A stretch of DNA of 44,184 bases from Candidatus Limosilactobacillus merdipullorum (lineage in GTDB: Bacteria > Bacillota > Bacilli > Lactobacillales > Lactobacillaceae). Positions 9,168 to 19,324 of this stretch are shown one piece after another. Under the pieces are notes generated by a model that saw only the letters and a list, made by a program, of their open reading frames with translations, did not search any database and had not been told where the DNA came from. The position numbers and the translations under genes were made by a program. The first letter of the stretch is position 1. Every line of letters begins with the position of its first letter. The stretch is from NCBI GenBank assembly GCA_019113965.1, contig DXGK01000031.1, forward strand, positions 1 to 44,184, read 5' to 3'.

Positions 9168-11003
9168 CTATTTACCTTCTTCATCGGTCTTCAGAACGGC
9201 CATAAAGGCAGCTTGCGGGATATCGACCTTGCCGACGGCCTTCATTCGCTTCTTCCCCCGCTTCTGCTTTTCTAGTAGCTTAGCCCGCCGGTCAGGGTCC
9301 CCCGTGTGAATGCGGGCGGTCACGTCCTTGCGGTAGGCCTTGATGTTGGTCCGGGCAATGATCTTGGAACCAATGGCGGCCTGGATCGGAATTTCAAAGT
9401 TCTGCCGCGGGATAATCTTCTTCAGCTTGCTGGCAATGTCGCGTCCCCGTTCGGCGGCGTTATCGCGGTGAGTAATAAAGCTCAATGCGTCGACCTTGTC
9501 CCCATTGAGCAGGATGTCGATCTTGACCAGGTCACTGACCCGGTAATCATCAATCTCGTAGTCAAGCGAAGCATAGCCACGCGTACTGCTCTTCAGCTTA
9601 TCGAAGAAGTCGTAGATGATTTCAGCCAAGGGGATGTGGTAGATGACGTTCACCCGGGTATCACTCAGGTATTCCATCGTATCGAACTGGCCGCGCTTAC
9701 GCTGGCAAAGTTCCATTACCGGACCAACATAGTCATTTGGTACCATGATTGATGCCCGCACGTACGGCTCTTTAATGTCCTTAATTGCCGACGGATCGGG
9801 CATCTCGGCCGGGTTCTCCACCTCGACCATTGACCCATCATGGAGGTCAACGTGGTAAGTAACCGACGGCGCCGTAATGATCAGGTCGAGGTCAAACTCG
9901 CGTTCCAGCCGTTCCTGAATGACGTCCATGTGCAAGAGACCCAGGAAACCGCAACGGAACCCAAAGCCCAGCGCCTGCGAAGATTCCGGCTCAAATGTCA
10001 GTGCCGCATCGTTGAGCTTGAGCTTTTCTAGCGCTTCCCGCAGGTCGTTAAACTTGGCATTATCCGATGGGTACAAGCCGGCGTAGACCATTGGCTGCAT
10101 TTGCCGGTATCCCTCCATCGGCTTGGCCGTCGGGTTATCAGCATCGGTGATCGTATCCCCAACCCGGGTATCCTTAATATCCTTAATGGCGGCGGTAATG
10201 TAGCCAACATCCCCGGCCATCAGGAAGTCACGAGCCAGCGGCTTCGGTGAGTTAATTCCGACTTCGGCCACTTCGTAAACCGCACCGCTGTTCATCAGCT
10301 TGATCCGGTCGCCCTTCTTCACCGTTCCTTCGGCAATCCGCACTGACAGGACAACTCCCCGGTAGTCATCGTATTTGGAGTCGAAGATCAACGCCTTGAG
10401 CGGTGCCTGGAGGTCACCGGTCGGCGCCGGAATATCCTGAACAATCTTTTCGAGAACCTGGTCGACCCCGAGCCCGGTCTTGGCACTGACATCGACGGCA
10501 TCACTGCAGTCCAGGCCAATTTCATCTTCGATCTGTTGACGGGTTCCCTCAGGGTCGGCAGACGGGAGGTCGATCTTGTTGATCACCGGTAGGATTTCCA
10601 AATCGTTGTCGATTGCCAAATAGACGTTGGCCAGCGTCTGGGCTTCCACCCCCTGCGTCGCATCAACGACCAGGATGGCCCCTTCACAGGCCGCCAGCGA
10701 CCGCGAAACTTCGTAGGAGAAGTCGACGTGGCCTGGTGTATCGATCAGGTGGAAGATATAGTCTTCCCCGTCCTTGGCATGGTAGGTCAGTGCCACCGCG
10801 TTCAGCTTGATGGTAATCCCGCGTTCCCGTTCTAGCGGCATATCATCGAGGACCTGGTCCTTCATTTCCCGCTTACTGATGGTATCGGTCATTTCCAAAA
10901 TCCGGTCGGCCAAAGTCGACTTCCCGTGGTCGATATGGGCCACAATTGAAAAGTTACGAATATGCTTTTGGCGTTCTTTCATTTCGGCTAAATCCATCGT
11001 CAA
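9168..11003 (-). CDS. lepA: Elongation factor 4 (LepA) GTPase
   Basis: [60 protein letters not shown]; 611 aa. Confidence 0.97.
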   Translation of the reverse strand: MTMDLAEMKERQKHIRNFSIVAHIDHGKSTLADRILEMTDTISKREMKDQVLDDMPLERERGITIKLNAVALTYHAKDGEDYIFHLIDTPGHVDFSYEVSRSLAACEGAILVVDATQGVEAQTLANVYLAIDNDLEILPVINKIDLPSADPEGTRQQIEDEIGLDCSDAVDVSAKTGLGVDQVLEKIVQDIPAPTGDLQAPLKALIFDSKYDDYRGVVLSVRIAEGTVKKGDRIKLMNSGAVYEVAEVGINSPKPLARDFLMAGDVGYITAAIKDIKDTRVGDTITDADNPTAKPMEGYRQMQPMVYAGLYPSDNAKFNDLREALEKLKLNDAALTFEPESSQALGFGFRCGFLGLLHMDVIQERLEREFDLDLIITAPSVTYHVDLHDGSMVEVENPAEMPDPSAIKDIKEPYVRASIMVPNDYVGPVMELCQRKRGQFDTMEYLSDTRVNVIYHIPLAEIIYDFFDKLKSSTRGYASLDYEIDDYRVSDLVKIDILLNGDKVDALSFITHRDNAAERGRDIASKLKKIIPRQNFEIPIQAAIGSKIIARTNIKAYRKDVTARIHTGDPDRRAKLLEKQKRGKKRMKAVGKVDIPQAAFMAVLKTDEEGK

Positions 11004-11035
11004 AACTCACTTTCTTCCGTATAGTTAACCAATTA

Positions 11036-11065
11036 AGTATACCAAGGATCGCGTCACTGGTGCAA
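11036..11065 (-). promoter_or_regulatory. lepA promoter
   Basis: Minus strand TTGCAC-18 bp-TATACT with an extended TGG before the -10. Confidence 0.7.
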
Positions 11066-11093
11066 TATTATCGGCCGACATAGGGGTTAGAGA

Positions 11094-11126
11094 CAAAAAG
11101 TCTCCCGTCTAAATGTGACGGAAGAC
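11094..11126 (-). terminator. Intrinsic terminator of adhE
   Basis: Minus strand GTCTTCCGTC-acattta-GACGGGAGAC-TTTTT. Confidence 0.85.
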
Positions 11127-11146
11127 CTTAATTAGTTAACTTAGAG

Positions 11147-13750
11147 TTACTTGGTTTCGACACCCTTGCCGGTGTATTCGTCGATCATGATCTGCTTAAG
11201 GTCGGAGATTAACGGTTCCTGCGGGTTAGCAGTTGTACACTGGTCTTCGTATGCCAGAACGGCCAAGTGGTCAACCACCTTATCGAAGTGCTTCTTGTCG
11301 ACGCCACAGGCCTTCAGGCTCAAAGTGACGTCAACGGAATGTGCTAAGTCGCGAATCTTGTCGCAAAGCTTCTGGATCAGTTCGTCGTTGTCCTTGCCGG
11401 TCAAGCCAATCGTCTTGGCAATCGTTGCGTAGTCGTCAGCCGCCCGGAAAGTTTCGTACTTCGGCCAGGTGGCGAACTTCTTCGGTTCGGAAGCGTTGAA
11501 CTTGATGACGTGCGGCATGGTGATGGCAATTGCAATCCCGTGGGTCAAATCAAACTCGCCACCGAGCTTGTGGGCAATGGAATGGTTGATCCCCAGGAAG
11601 GCGTTGGCGAAGGCCATACCGGCTAAGGTCGAGGCATTGTGCATTTCAGCCCGTGCATGTTCATCACCGTTGTAGGAGTCGGTCAGGTTGTCAAAGACCA
11701 GCTTGATGGCCTGCAGTGACAGCGGACGGGTGTAATCGGACGCCATGTTTGAAACGTAGGATTCGATGGCGTGACAGAGAACGTCCAGACCAGAAGCGGC
11801 AATGTTGCCCTTCGGCACGGTGTCAACGAATTGCGGGTCGACGATCGCCACGTCCGGCGTTAAGGCGTAGTCAGTCAACGGGTACTTGACGTGGGTCTTG
11901 GAATCCGTAATCACGGCAAATGGCGTGACTTCGGACCCGGTTCCGGAAGTGGTTGGGATGGCAACCATCTGGGCCTTCTTCGGCTTGTCAAAGCGGTAAG
12001 CCCGCTTCCGGATGTTCAAGAACTTCTGCTTGGCCCCAAAGAAGGAAGCATTTTCGTTTTCGTAGAACATCCACATTCCCTTGGCAGCGTCCAGTGGCGA
12101 ACCACCACCAAGAGCGATAATCGTATCTGGCTGGAAGGCCTTCATCATCGCAACACCCTTGTTAACGGTGTCCGTTGACGGGTCAGCTTCCACGTCGGAG
12201 AAGACCAGGTACTGAACATTGTTTTGCCGCAACTTTAACTGGTCGGTAACCACGTCAACATAGCCGTGGGCCTGGATAGATGGGCCGGTCACGATGAAGA
12301 CCCGGTTAATGTTTGGCATGTCCTTGAGGTAGCGTACGGAGTCACGTTCAAAGTATACCCGTGGAAGTTTGATCCATTGCATATTATTACGCCTCTTTGC
12401 AATCGTCTTGATGTTCAGCAGGTCATAGTCGGTGACGTTGTGGGAGATGGAGTTGGCACCCCACGAACCAGTCCCCAGCGTCAGTGACGGGGTCATCCGG
12501 TTGTAAAGGTTCCCGATCCCGGACAAGCCAGCCGGCGAGTTGACGATCACCCGGGAAGCACGCATTTCAACGCCGAACTTTTCGGCCAGCTTCATATCGG
12601 TCGTCTGGATGGCGGCGGTGTGACCTAACCCACCGTAATCCAGTAGGGCGTCACACTTAGCAAGGGCGTCTTCCTGGCTGTCGGCCTTGAAGATCGACAG
12701 CACTGGTGACAGCTTTTCACCAGATAGCAGTTCCTTGCGACCAATCTCGTTAATCTCTACCGCCAGTACCTGGGTGTCCTTTGGCACCTTAATCTTGGCC
12801 AGCTTGGCGATCTTTTCAGCAGACATCCCGGCGATCGGTCCGTTGATACTCCCAGTCTCGGGGTTGAACATCGTCGTCCGCAGCTTGTAGACCTCCTTGG
12901 CCGGTACGAAGTAAACCCGGTTGGCGGTCATCAAATTCTTGAAGTCATTGTAGATTTCTTTGTCGACCACCGCCGAGTTTTCGGTTGCACAGATCATCCC
13001 GTTATCGAAGGTCTTGGACAGGACGATGTCATTAACCGCGCGTTTTAGGTTAGCGGTCTTTTCAACGTAAACAGGGCCGTTACCCGGGCCAACACCCAGA
13101 GCTGGCTTCCCGGTGGAGTATGCGGCCTTCACCATCCCCGGGCCACCAGTGGCCAGAGTGCAGGCAACGCCAGGGTTATTAATTAGCGCCGTACTGGTTT
13201 CCCGACTTGGCTTATCGATCCACTGGATCGCGCCCTCTGGAGCACCTGCAGCAATGGCAGCTTCAGCCACGATTTGTGCCGCATGACGTGAACACTTCAG
13301 GGCTTGCGGGTGGAAACTGAAGATAATTGGGTTCCGTGTCTTCATGGCGATGATCGCCTTGAAGAGCACCGTCGACGTCGGGTTAGTTACCGGCGTTATC
13401 CCGGCGAGGACCCCCAACGGTTCGGCAACCTTGATCAACTCGTCGGCCTTGTCGTCTTCGATTACCCCAACGGTCTTGTCCTTGCGGATGTTGTGCCAAA
13501 TTTCTTCGGTGGCGAACATGTTCTTAATGGCCTTGTCTTCAACAACACCCCGACCGGTTTCCTTAACGGCCTCGATGGCCAGTTCCATGTGCTTGTCCTG
13601 GCCGGCCTCAACCATCTGGTGAGTGATCCGGTCAACCGTTTCCTGGTCAAAATCGTGCATTGTCTTCAAAGCATCCTGAGCCTTAGCAACCAGTGCATCC
13701 ACCATTTGCTCAGCTTCAGTCGATTTGCTTGCTTTTGCGTTTTCTGCCAT
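11147..13750 (-). CDS. adhE: Bifunctional acetaldehyde-CoA/alcohol dehydrogenase AdhE
   Basis: 867 aa; N-terminal aldehyde dehydrogenase domain (FDNGMICATENSAVVD) and C-terminal Fe-ADH domain (GGGSPLDAAKGMW, NHSIAHKLGGEFDLTHG). Confidence 0.96.
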   Translation of the reverse strand: MAENAKASKSTEAEQMVDALVAKAQDALKTMHDFDQETVDRITHQMVEAGQDKHMELAIEAVKETGRGVVEDKAIKNMFATEEIWHNIRKDKTVGVIEDDKADELIKVAEPLGVLAGITPVTNPTSTVLFKAIIAMKTRNPIIFSFHPQALKCSRHAAQIVAEAAIAAGAPEGAIQWIDKPSRETSTALINNPGVACTLATGGPGMVKAAYSTGKPALGVGPGNGPVYVEKTANLKRAVNDIVLSKTFDNGMICATENSAVVDKEIYNDFKNLMTANRVYFVPAKEVYKLRTTMFNPETGSINGPIAGMSAEKIAKLAKIKVPKDTQVLAVEINEIGRKELLSGEKLSPVLSIFKADSQEDALAKCDALLDYGGLGHTAAIQTTDMKLAEKFGVEMRASRVIVNSPAGLSGIGNLYNRMTPSLTLGTGSWGANSISHNVTDYDLLNIKTIAKRRNNMQWIKLPRVYFERDSVRYLKDMPNINRVFIVTGPSIQAHGYVDVVTDQLKLRQNNVQYLVFSDVEADPSTDTVNKGVAMMKAFQPDTIIALGGGSPLDAAKGMWMFYENENASFFGAKQKFLNIRKRAYRFDKPKKAQMVAIPTTSGTGSEVTPFAVITDSKTHVKYPLTDYALTPDVAIVDPQFVDTVPKGNIAASGLDVLCHAIESYVSNMASDYTRPLSLQAIKLVFDNLTDSYNGDEHARAEMHNASTLAGMAFANAFLGINHSIAHKLGGEFDLTHGIAIAITMPHVIKFNASEPKKFATWPKYETFRAADDYATIAKTIGLTGKDNDELIQKLCDKIRDLAHSVDVTLSLKACGVDKKHFDKVVDHLAVLAYEDQCTTANPQEPLISDLKQIMIDEYTGKGVETK

Positions 13751-13805
13751 TGCTGACGTCCTCCTTAATGCTTTGCTAACTTTCGCTTATTAAGATAACC
13801 CAGTC

Positions 13806-13823
13806 TTGTGAAAAAGTCAACAA
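13806..13823. promoter_or_regulatory. Rex-like operator overlapping the adhE -35 element
   Basis: TTGTGAA-AAAG-TCAACAA versus Rex consensus TTGTGAA-N4-TTCACAA; on the minus strand it overlaps TTGACT-17 bp-TATCTT. Confidence 0.55.
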
Positions 13824-13902
13824 GTTATAAGTACTAATTTAACGCCATTTTCGTCAAAAAAACAACCAGTTTGTGAAGTATAGATCATAGGTTAGACCAA
13901 AA

Positions 13903-13929
13903 AAGCCACGGTGATAGTCACCGTGGCTT
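13903..13929 (-). terminator. Intrinsic terminator of the heat-shock operon (after dnaJ)
   Basis: AAGCCACGGTGA-tag-TCACCGTGGCTT; U tract on the minus-strand 3' side. Confidence 0.88.
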
Positions 13930-13950
13930 GTGTATTTTGATTGGTCTAGT

Positions 13951-15087
13951 CTACTTATCGTCAAAGGCATCGCGCAATTTCTCAAAGAAACCGGGCTTGA
14001 CACCGTCGGCAGCCTTTTCGCCACCCGCGGCAGCAAATGCCATCAAGGCTTCACGTTGCCGCTTGTTGAGGTGGGTTGGTGTCTTAACGTGGACACGGAC
14101 GTGTTCATCACCGTTACCGCTACCGTTGACGTGCGGCACACCCTTGTTGCGCAGGCGGAAGTTCGTTCCGGACTGCGTGCCTGCAGGAATCTTCAGGTCA
14201 ACGTCACCATGGACGGTCTTAACCTTGACCTTATCGCCAAGTGCAGCCTGGGCAAAACTAATATCCTGGTCAACGTAGATTTCCGAACCATCACGCTGGA
14301 AGTCCTTGCTTGGGGAAACCTGGAAGACAATGTACAGGTCTCCGTATGGGCCACCGTTAACCCCGGCCTCACCCTGGCCGGCGAGACGCATTTGTTCACC
14401 ATCGTCAACCCCAGCCGGAATCTTGACCTTGATTTCATGACGCTGTTGAACGCGACCGGAACCGTGGCAAGTGTTGCACTTGTCCTTGATTTCCTTCCCG
14501 GTACCGCCACAAACAGGGCAGGTCGATTGCTGCTGCATCCGGCCAAACGGTGTGTTACGCATCGTGACGATAAAGCCGCTGCCGCCGCAACGAGAACAAG
14601 TCGTCGGGCTCGTGCCTGGCCGAGCGCCGGTGCCGTGGCAGGTCTTACACTCTTCCTGACGGTTGTAGCGGATCTTCGTTTGTTTCCCGAAGACAGCCTC
14701 CATAAAGGTCAGACTCATGGTGTACTGCAGGTCACTCCCCTGGCGTGGCTGGTTCGGGTTGGCACGCCGCGCACCGCCACCGGTAAACATGTTAAAGATA
14801 TCATCAAAGCCGCCAAAGCCACCAAACTGGGCACCGGCTGCGCCAGCACCGCCACCAGCTTGGCCATTAACCCCGGCCGCACCGAATTGGTCGTACTGTG
14901 CCCGCTTTTCCTTGTTGCCAAGAACTTCGTAAGCTTCGTTGATTTCCTTAAACTTCTGTTCTGCACCCGGTTCGTGGTTAACATCAGGGTGGTATTTCGC
15001 TGCTAGGCGACGAAAGGCCCGCTTAATGTCCTTTTCAGACGCTTTGCGGTCAACTCCTAAGGTTTTGTAGTAATCTTTTTCAGCCAT
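13951..15087 (-). CDS. dnaJ: Chaperone DnaJ
   Basis: J domain with HPD (KYHPDVNHEP), Gly-rich region, four CxxCxGxG-type zinc repeats. Confidence 0.97.
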   Translation of the reverse strand: MAEKDYYKTLGVDRKASEKDIKRAFRRLAAKYHPDVNHEPGAEQKFKEINEAYEVLGNKEKRAQYDQFGAAGVNGQAGGGAGAAGAQFGGFGGFDDIFNMFTGGGARRANPNQPRQGSDLQYTMSLTFMEAVFGKQTKIRYNRQEECKTCHGTGARPGTSPTTCSRCGGSGFIVTMRNTPFGRMQQQSTCPVCGGTGKEIKDKCNTCHGSGRVQQRHEIKVKIPAGVDDGEQMRLAGQGEAGVNGGPYGDLYIVFQVSPSKDFQRDGSEIYVDQDISFAQAALGDKVKVKTVHGDVDLKIPAGTQSGTNFRLRNKGVPHVNGSGNGDEHVRVHVKTPTHLNKRQREALMAFAAAGGEKAADGVKPGFFEKLRDAFDDK

Positions 15088-15150
15088 CTGAAACCCCCAC
15101 TGTTGAAAGATTCAATTTGTCTTTCTAGTTATAACATAACTTGGCGTAAA

Positions 15151-15185
15151 AAGGAAAAACCAAAGCCCGTCGAAGGTCTTTGGTT
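15151..15185 (-). terminator. Hairpin/terminator between dnaK and dnaJ
   Basis: AACCAAAG...CTTTGGTT flanked by a U-rich minus-strand 3' side (TTTTTCC). Confidence 0.6.
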
Positions 15186-15205
15186 CTCCTCCTCTAATGA
15201 AACGA

Positions 15206-17098
15206 CTACTTCTTGTCGTCGTCCGGATCTACTTCTTCAAAGTCGCCATTGACGGTCTTGCCATCGTCACCGTTGTGACCCTGGTTGTTACCGTTGTTGT
15301 TATTGTTATTTGGCTGACCATTGTTACCAGCGTTGTTTTGAGCATTTTGCTGCTGAGCTTGCTGGTATAACTTGACGGTCAGGTCTTGGACAACCTTGTT
15401 CAGTTCGTCCTTCTTAGACTTCATTTCGTCGTAGTTTTCTGCGTCACGGGCCTTTTTAAGGGCGTCCCGAGCATCCTGAGCCTTCTTGATTTCATCGTCA
15501 GAAACCTTGCCCTTGAGTTCCTTCAAGGTCTTGTCAGTTTGGAAGATCAGCTGGTCTGACTCGTTGTTCAGGTCAACCCGTTCCTTCTTCTTCTTGTCGG
15601 CTTCGGCGTGCTCTTCGGCATCCTTCTTCATCCGTTCGATTTCTTCATCGGACAGGCCAGAGTTGGACTTGATGGTGATGTTCTGCTTCTTGTGGGTTCC
15701 CTGGTCCTCGGCAGAAACGTTAACAATCCCGTTCTTGTCGATATCGAAGGTCACCTTGATCTGCGGAATACCACGTGGTGCAGGCGGAATGTCCGTCAGT
15801 TGGAAGTTCCCCAGGGTCTTGTTGTCGGCAGCCATTGGCCGTTCACCTTGAAGAACGTGAATGTCTACGGCAGATTGGTTATCAGCAGCCGTCGAGAAGA
15901 CCTGGCTCTTTGAAGTTGGAATCGTGGTGTTCCGGTCAATCAGCTTGGTCATCACACCACCCATGGTTTCAATCCCCAGAGACAATGGCGTAACGTCAAG
16001 CAGAACAACGTCCTTAACGTCACCAGTCAGCACACCACCCTGAATAGCAGCACCAAGGGCAACGGCTTCGTCAGGGTTAATTGAGTGGTCTGGTTCCTTG
16101 CCAGTCAGTTCCTTAACCATTTCTTGAACCGCTGGGATCCGGGTAGAACCACCGTTCAGAATTACCTTGTCAATGTCGCTGAAGCTCAGGTCAGCATCGC
16201 TTAGGGCGTTCATCACTGGCTGCTTGGTCTTTTCAACCAGGTCGTTAGTCAGTTGGTTGAACTTTGCCCGGGTCAGCGTGGTGTTCAGGTGAACTGGGCC
16301 CTGGGTTGCCGGGTCCTGCGCAATGAATGGCAGGCTGATATCGGCTTGTTGAGAACTGGACAATTCCTTCTTGGCCTTTTCGGCAGCATCCTTCAAACGT
16401 TGCAGGGCCATCTTGTCCTTGCTTAAGTCGATGTTGTGTTCCTGCTTGAAGTTGTCCATCAACCAGTTCATGATCTTCTGGTCGAAGTCATCCCCACCAA
16501 GGTGAGTGTCCCCATTAGTTGACAGTACTTGGAAGACACCGTCACCAAGTTCCAGGATGGAAACATCGAAGGTCCCACCACCAAGGTCGTAAACCAGGAT
16601 CTTTTCATCGGTATCATCCTTGTCCAGGCCGTATGCCAGTGAGGAAGCCGTTGGTTCGTTAATGATCCGCTTGACATCCAAGCCGGCAATCTTCCCGGCA
16701 TCCTTAGTGGCCTGACGTTGGGCGTCATTGAAGTAAGCTGGCACGGTGATAACGGCCTTGTCAACCGTGTCACCAATGTAGTCCTCTGCGTACTTCTTCA
16801 GGTACTGAAGAATCATCGCAGAAATTTCCTGCGGCGTGTACTTCTTACCCTCAACTTCGACGGTGTACCCGGCTTCGCCCATGTGACTCTTGATTGAGGT
16901 AATCGTGTTCGGGTTGGTAATTGCCTGACGCTTAGCCACATCACCAACCTGGGTTTCGCCATTCTTGAATGAAACAACTGATGGGGTTGTCCGTCCGCCA
17001 TCTGGGTTAGTAATAATCTTTGGTTCATTACCTTCCATGACGGCAACGGCGGAGTTCGTCGTCCCCAAGTCAATACCAATAATCTTGTTGCTTGCCAT
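15206..17098 (-). CDS. dnaK: Chaperone DnaK (Hsp70)
   Basis: [41 protein letters not shown]; 630 aa with an Asn-rich C-terminal tail. Confidence 0.98.
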   Translation of the reverse strand: MASNKIIGIDLGTTNSAVAVMEGNEPKIITNPDGGRTTPSVVSFKNGETQVGDVAKRQAITNPNTITSIKSHMGEAGYTVEVEGKKYTPQEISAMILQYLKKYAEDYIGDTVDKAVITVPAYFNDAQRQATKDAGKIAGLDVKRIINEPTASSLAYGLDKDDTDEKILVYDLGGGTFDVSILELGDGVFQVLSTNGDTHLGGDDFDQKIMNWLMDNFKQEHNIDLSKDKMALQRLKDAAEKAKKELSSSQQADISLPFIAQDPATQGPVHLNTTLTRAKFNQLTNDLVEKTKQPVMNALSDADLSFSDIDKVILNGGSTRIPAVQEMVKELTGKEPDHSINPDEAVALGAAIQGGVLTGDVKDVVLLDVTPLSLGIETMGGVMTKLIDRNTTIPTSKSQVFSTAADNQSAVDIHVLQGERPMAADNKTLGNFQLTDIPPAPRGIPQIKVTFDIDKNGIVNVSAEDQGTHKKQNITIKSNSGLSDEEIERMKKDAEEHAEADKKKKERVDLNNESDQLIFQTDKTLKELKGKVSDDEIKKAQDARDALKKARDAENYDEMKSKKDELNKVVQDLTVKLYQQAQQQNAQNNAGNNGQPNNNNNNGNNQGHNGDDGKTVNGDFEEVDPDDDKK

Positions 17099-17133
17099 AT
17101 TAATCCCTCTTTTTTAATTGTTAATTAGCTTAG

Positions 17134-17733
17134 TTATTGTGCAACGACAACCATCGCTGGCCGCAGAACACGGTCCTTTAGCTTGTAGCCGGCTTGGTAC
17201 ACCTGAACGACGGTGTCGGGCTTTTGATCTCCAGTCACAGCCGTCGTCGAAACGGCTTGGTGAACGGTCGGATCAAACGGCTTCCCGTCGGCTTCAATCT
17301 CGGTTACCCCGTGCTCCTTGAGGGCCTTGACCAGGTGGTCGTGAACCATCTGGATACCATCATGCAGCTGCTTTCCCTGGTCATCTTCGACCTTGATGGC
17401 AAGGGCACGCTTCAGGTTGTCCAGCACCGGCAGGATTTCCTTGATCAAGTCCTGACCTTCGTACTTGAGCAGGTCTGCCCGCTCTTTCTTAAAGTGGTTG
17501 GTCATGTTTTGAATCTCTGCCTCGGCACGCAGGTATAAGTCGTCCTTCTTGGCCAGTTGGTCCTTTAGGTCGGCTACCTGCTTTTCCAGCTTTGCCGTGT
17601 CAGACTTTTTGACGTCTGCATCGGCCTGCTTGGCTTTTTCAGCTGGCTTTGGCGATGGCTTCTTTTGGCCTTCAGCTGGCTGGTCAGTTGCTTTTTGCTT
17701 ACTTGCCTTGTCAGCCTTTGTTTCTTCAGCCAT
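17134..17733 (-). CDS. grpE: Nucleotide exchange factor GrpE
   Basis: Coiled-coil then DLIKEILPVLDNLKRALAI ... VVQVYQAGYKLKDRVLRPAMVVVAQ. Confidence 0.95.
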   Translation of the reverse strand: MAEETKADKASKQKATDQPAEGQKKPSPKPAEKAKQADADVKKSDTAKLEKQVADLKDQLAKKDDLYLRAEAEIQNMTNHFKKERADLLKYEGQDLIKEILPVLDNLKRALAIKVEDDQGKQLHDGIQMVHDHLVKALKEHGVTEIEADGKPFDPTVHQAVSTTAVTGDQKPDTVVQVYQAGYKLKDRVLRPAMVVVAQ

Positions 17734-17748
17734 TCTCTTTCCTCCTTG

Positions 17749-18798
17749 TTATTGGTTATAGAAATGATGGTAGTAGTCCAACAGCCGCTGGGCCAGTTCC
17801 CGGCGGAAGGCATCCACGATCCCGATCGTCCGGGAATATGGCATCCGCGTTGGGCCGAGAACGGCGATGATTCCCTTACCATACTGGTCAACGTCGTAAG
17901 TAGCGGTAATCAAGCTGTAGTTCTTCATCAAATCACTGTCGGCAATTTCGTTACCAATTTTGACACTAATCCCGTTTTCCGGGGAATCGGCATCAATTAG
18001 GTGCGATAAACGGTCGTTGGTGTCAAGCAATCCGTAAAGGGCCTTGATGGCCTGCGGGTCCTCGTTGACTGAATAACCGAGAAGGTTCATCCGGCCACCA
18101 ACAAAGAAATGTTCCTGCTTGGCGTGCTTCAAAATATCGTCGAAGAGGTCCAAGAAACCGTCGGCACTTTCGAGGTGCTGGGCAACCTTTGCTGGAATGT
18201 CGGTATTTAATCGTTGGACAACTTCTGGCAAAGTCAAACCAGTCAGCTGGTCGTTAATCAACCGCACCACCGTCTCAAGGCTTTCACCACTCATTGACCG
18301 CGGAATATTAAAGGTTTGACTTTCCACGTCCCCCGAGTCGGTAACGAGGATCGCCATGACCTTTTGATTTCCCAGCGGAACTAACCGGAAGCCGCTTAAG
18401 CGAACTTCTTCTTGTTCGGGCTTGAGGGTGAAGGTGGTGAAAGTTGTCAGTTGCGATAATATATCAGCAGAATGTGAAATCAATTCGTCAATCTTGCCGA
18501 ACCCCATTCCCAGTGAATGCTGGATAACCAACAGGTCATTGTCCGTGACGGCATCCGGATTTAGCAGGTGGTCAACGTAAAAACGATACCCCTTCTCAGA
18601 AGGAAAACGTCCTGAAGAGGAATGTTCCTTTTCAATCAGTCCCGCCTTCTCTAAGACGGCCATCTCGTTTCTCACGGTAGCTGAGCTCACACGTTGCGGC
18701 AGCTTAGCAGCCAGCGTTTTAGAGCCAACCGGTTGACCCGTTGCCGTGTATTGCCTTACAATTTGTTGCAAAATGTCTTTTTGGCGCTGGGTGAGCAT
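17749..18798 (-). CDS. hrcA: Heat-inducible transcription repressor HrcA
   Basis: MLTQRQKDILQQIVRQYTATGQPVGSKTLAAKLPQRVSSATVRNEMAVLEKAGLIEKEHSSSGRFPSEKGYRFYVD. Confidence 0.96.
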   Translation of the reverse strand: MLTQRQKDILQQIVRQYTATGQPVGSKTLAAKLPQRVSSATVRNEMAVLEKAGLIEKEHSSSGRFPSEKGYRFYVDHLLNPDAVTDNDLLVIQHSLGMGFGKIDELISHSADILSQLTTFTTFTLKPEQEEVRLSGFRLVPLGNQKVMAILVTDSGDVESQTFNIPRSMSGESLETVVRLINDQLTGLTLPEVVQRLNTDIPAKVAQHLESADGFLDLFDDILKHAKQEHFFVGGRMNLLGYSVNEDPQAIKALYGLLDTNDRLSHLIDADSPENGISVKIGNEIADSDLMKNYSLITATYDVDQYGKGIIAVLGPTRMPYSRTIGIVDAFRRELAQRLLDYYHHFYNQ

Positions 18799-18815
18799 GA
18801 ATCACCACTTCCTTT

Positions 18816-18842
18816 TTAGCACTCACCCTTGTTAAGTGCTAA
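18816..18842. promoter_or_regulatory. CIRCE element (HrcA operator)
   Basis: TTAGCACTC-N9-AAGTGCTAA; one mismatch to TTAGCACTC-N9-GAGTGCTAA; sits between the hrcA promoter and start codon. Confidence 0.93.
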
Positions 18843-18853
18843 ATACATTTTCT

Positions 18854-18882
18854 AATATAACAACCAGTTACTGAAAAGTCAA
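18854..18882 (-). promoter_or_regulatory. hrcA operon promoter
   Basis: Minus strand TTGACT-17 bp-TATATT immediately upstream of CIRCE. Confidence 0.8.
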
Positions 18883-18916
18883 GAAACGTCAAAGTATATT
18901 TTTGAAAGGATTTATC

Positions 18917-19288
18917 ATGTCGTCAACAGAGCATCGTTACATCCAGCCAACCGGACCCAAGGACGCAATGGAATTAATCCAAAAGCTGTTTAACAAGTAC
19001 CGCAACGCAACCCTCACCGCCGAGTTACTATCCTACCACCAGAACCTAACTCGGCGCTTGCAAACCGACATTAAGCATGCTGCCGACCAGGAAAATAACC
19101 AACAGTTAGCCCAGCAACTGGCCTCAATGACCGCATTGATGCAAAGCTGGACTGCCATCCGCTTGGCTGGTCGCCCCTTCCCGGGAAAAATGCACCACTT
19201 CAAGCTGGATGTTAACACCAGTCCCCACTACAAAATGAAAAATCACAAAATCGGCCAGGCCGGCGGACACCGGTCGTCACGACACTAA
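18917..19288 (+). CDS. Uncharacterised small protein (123 aa), divergent from hrcA
   Basis: Open frame with preferred start MSSTEHRYIQ at 18917 after GAAAGGA; followed by a terminator; basic/His-rich C terminus. Confidence 0.75.
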   Translation: MSSTEHRYIQPTGPKDAMELIQKLFNKYRNATLTAELLSYHQNLTRRLQTDIKHAADQENNQQLAQQLASMTALMQSWTAIRLAGRPFPGKMHHFKLDVNTSPHYKMKNHKIGQAGGHRSSRH

Positions 19289-19321
19289 AAAACAGCGGTG
19301 ACCAAATCCCCGCTGTTTTTT
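19289..19321. terminator. Bidirectional intrinsic terminator
   Basis: AAAAACAGCGG...CCGCTGTTTTTT between convergent ORFs. Confidence 0.85.
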
Positions 19322-19324
19322 CTG

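Noticed and set aside
13930-15006. 358-aa + strand ORF
   Set aside because: Entirely antisense to dnaJ; an artefact of codon bias in GC-rich coding DNA, with no recognisable motifs.
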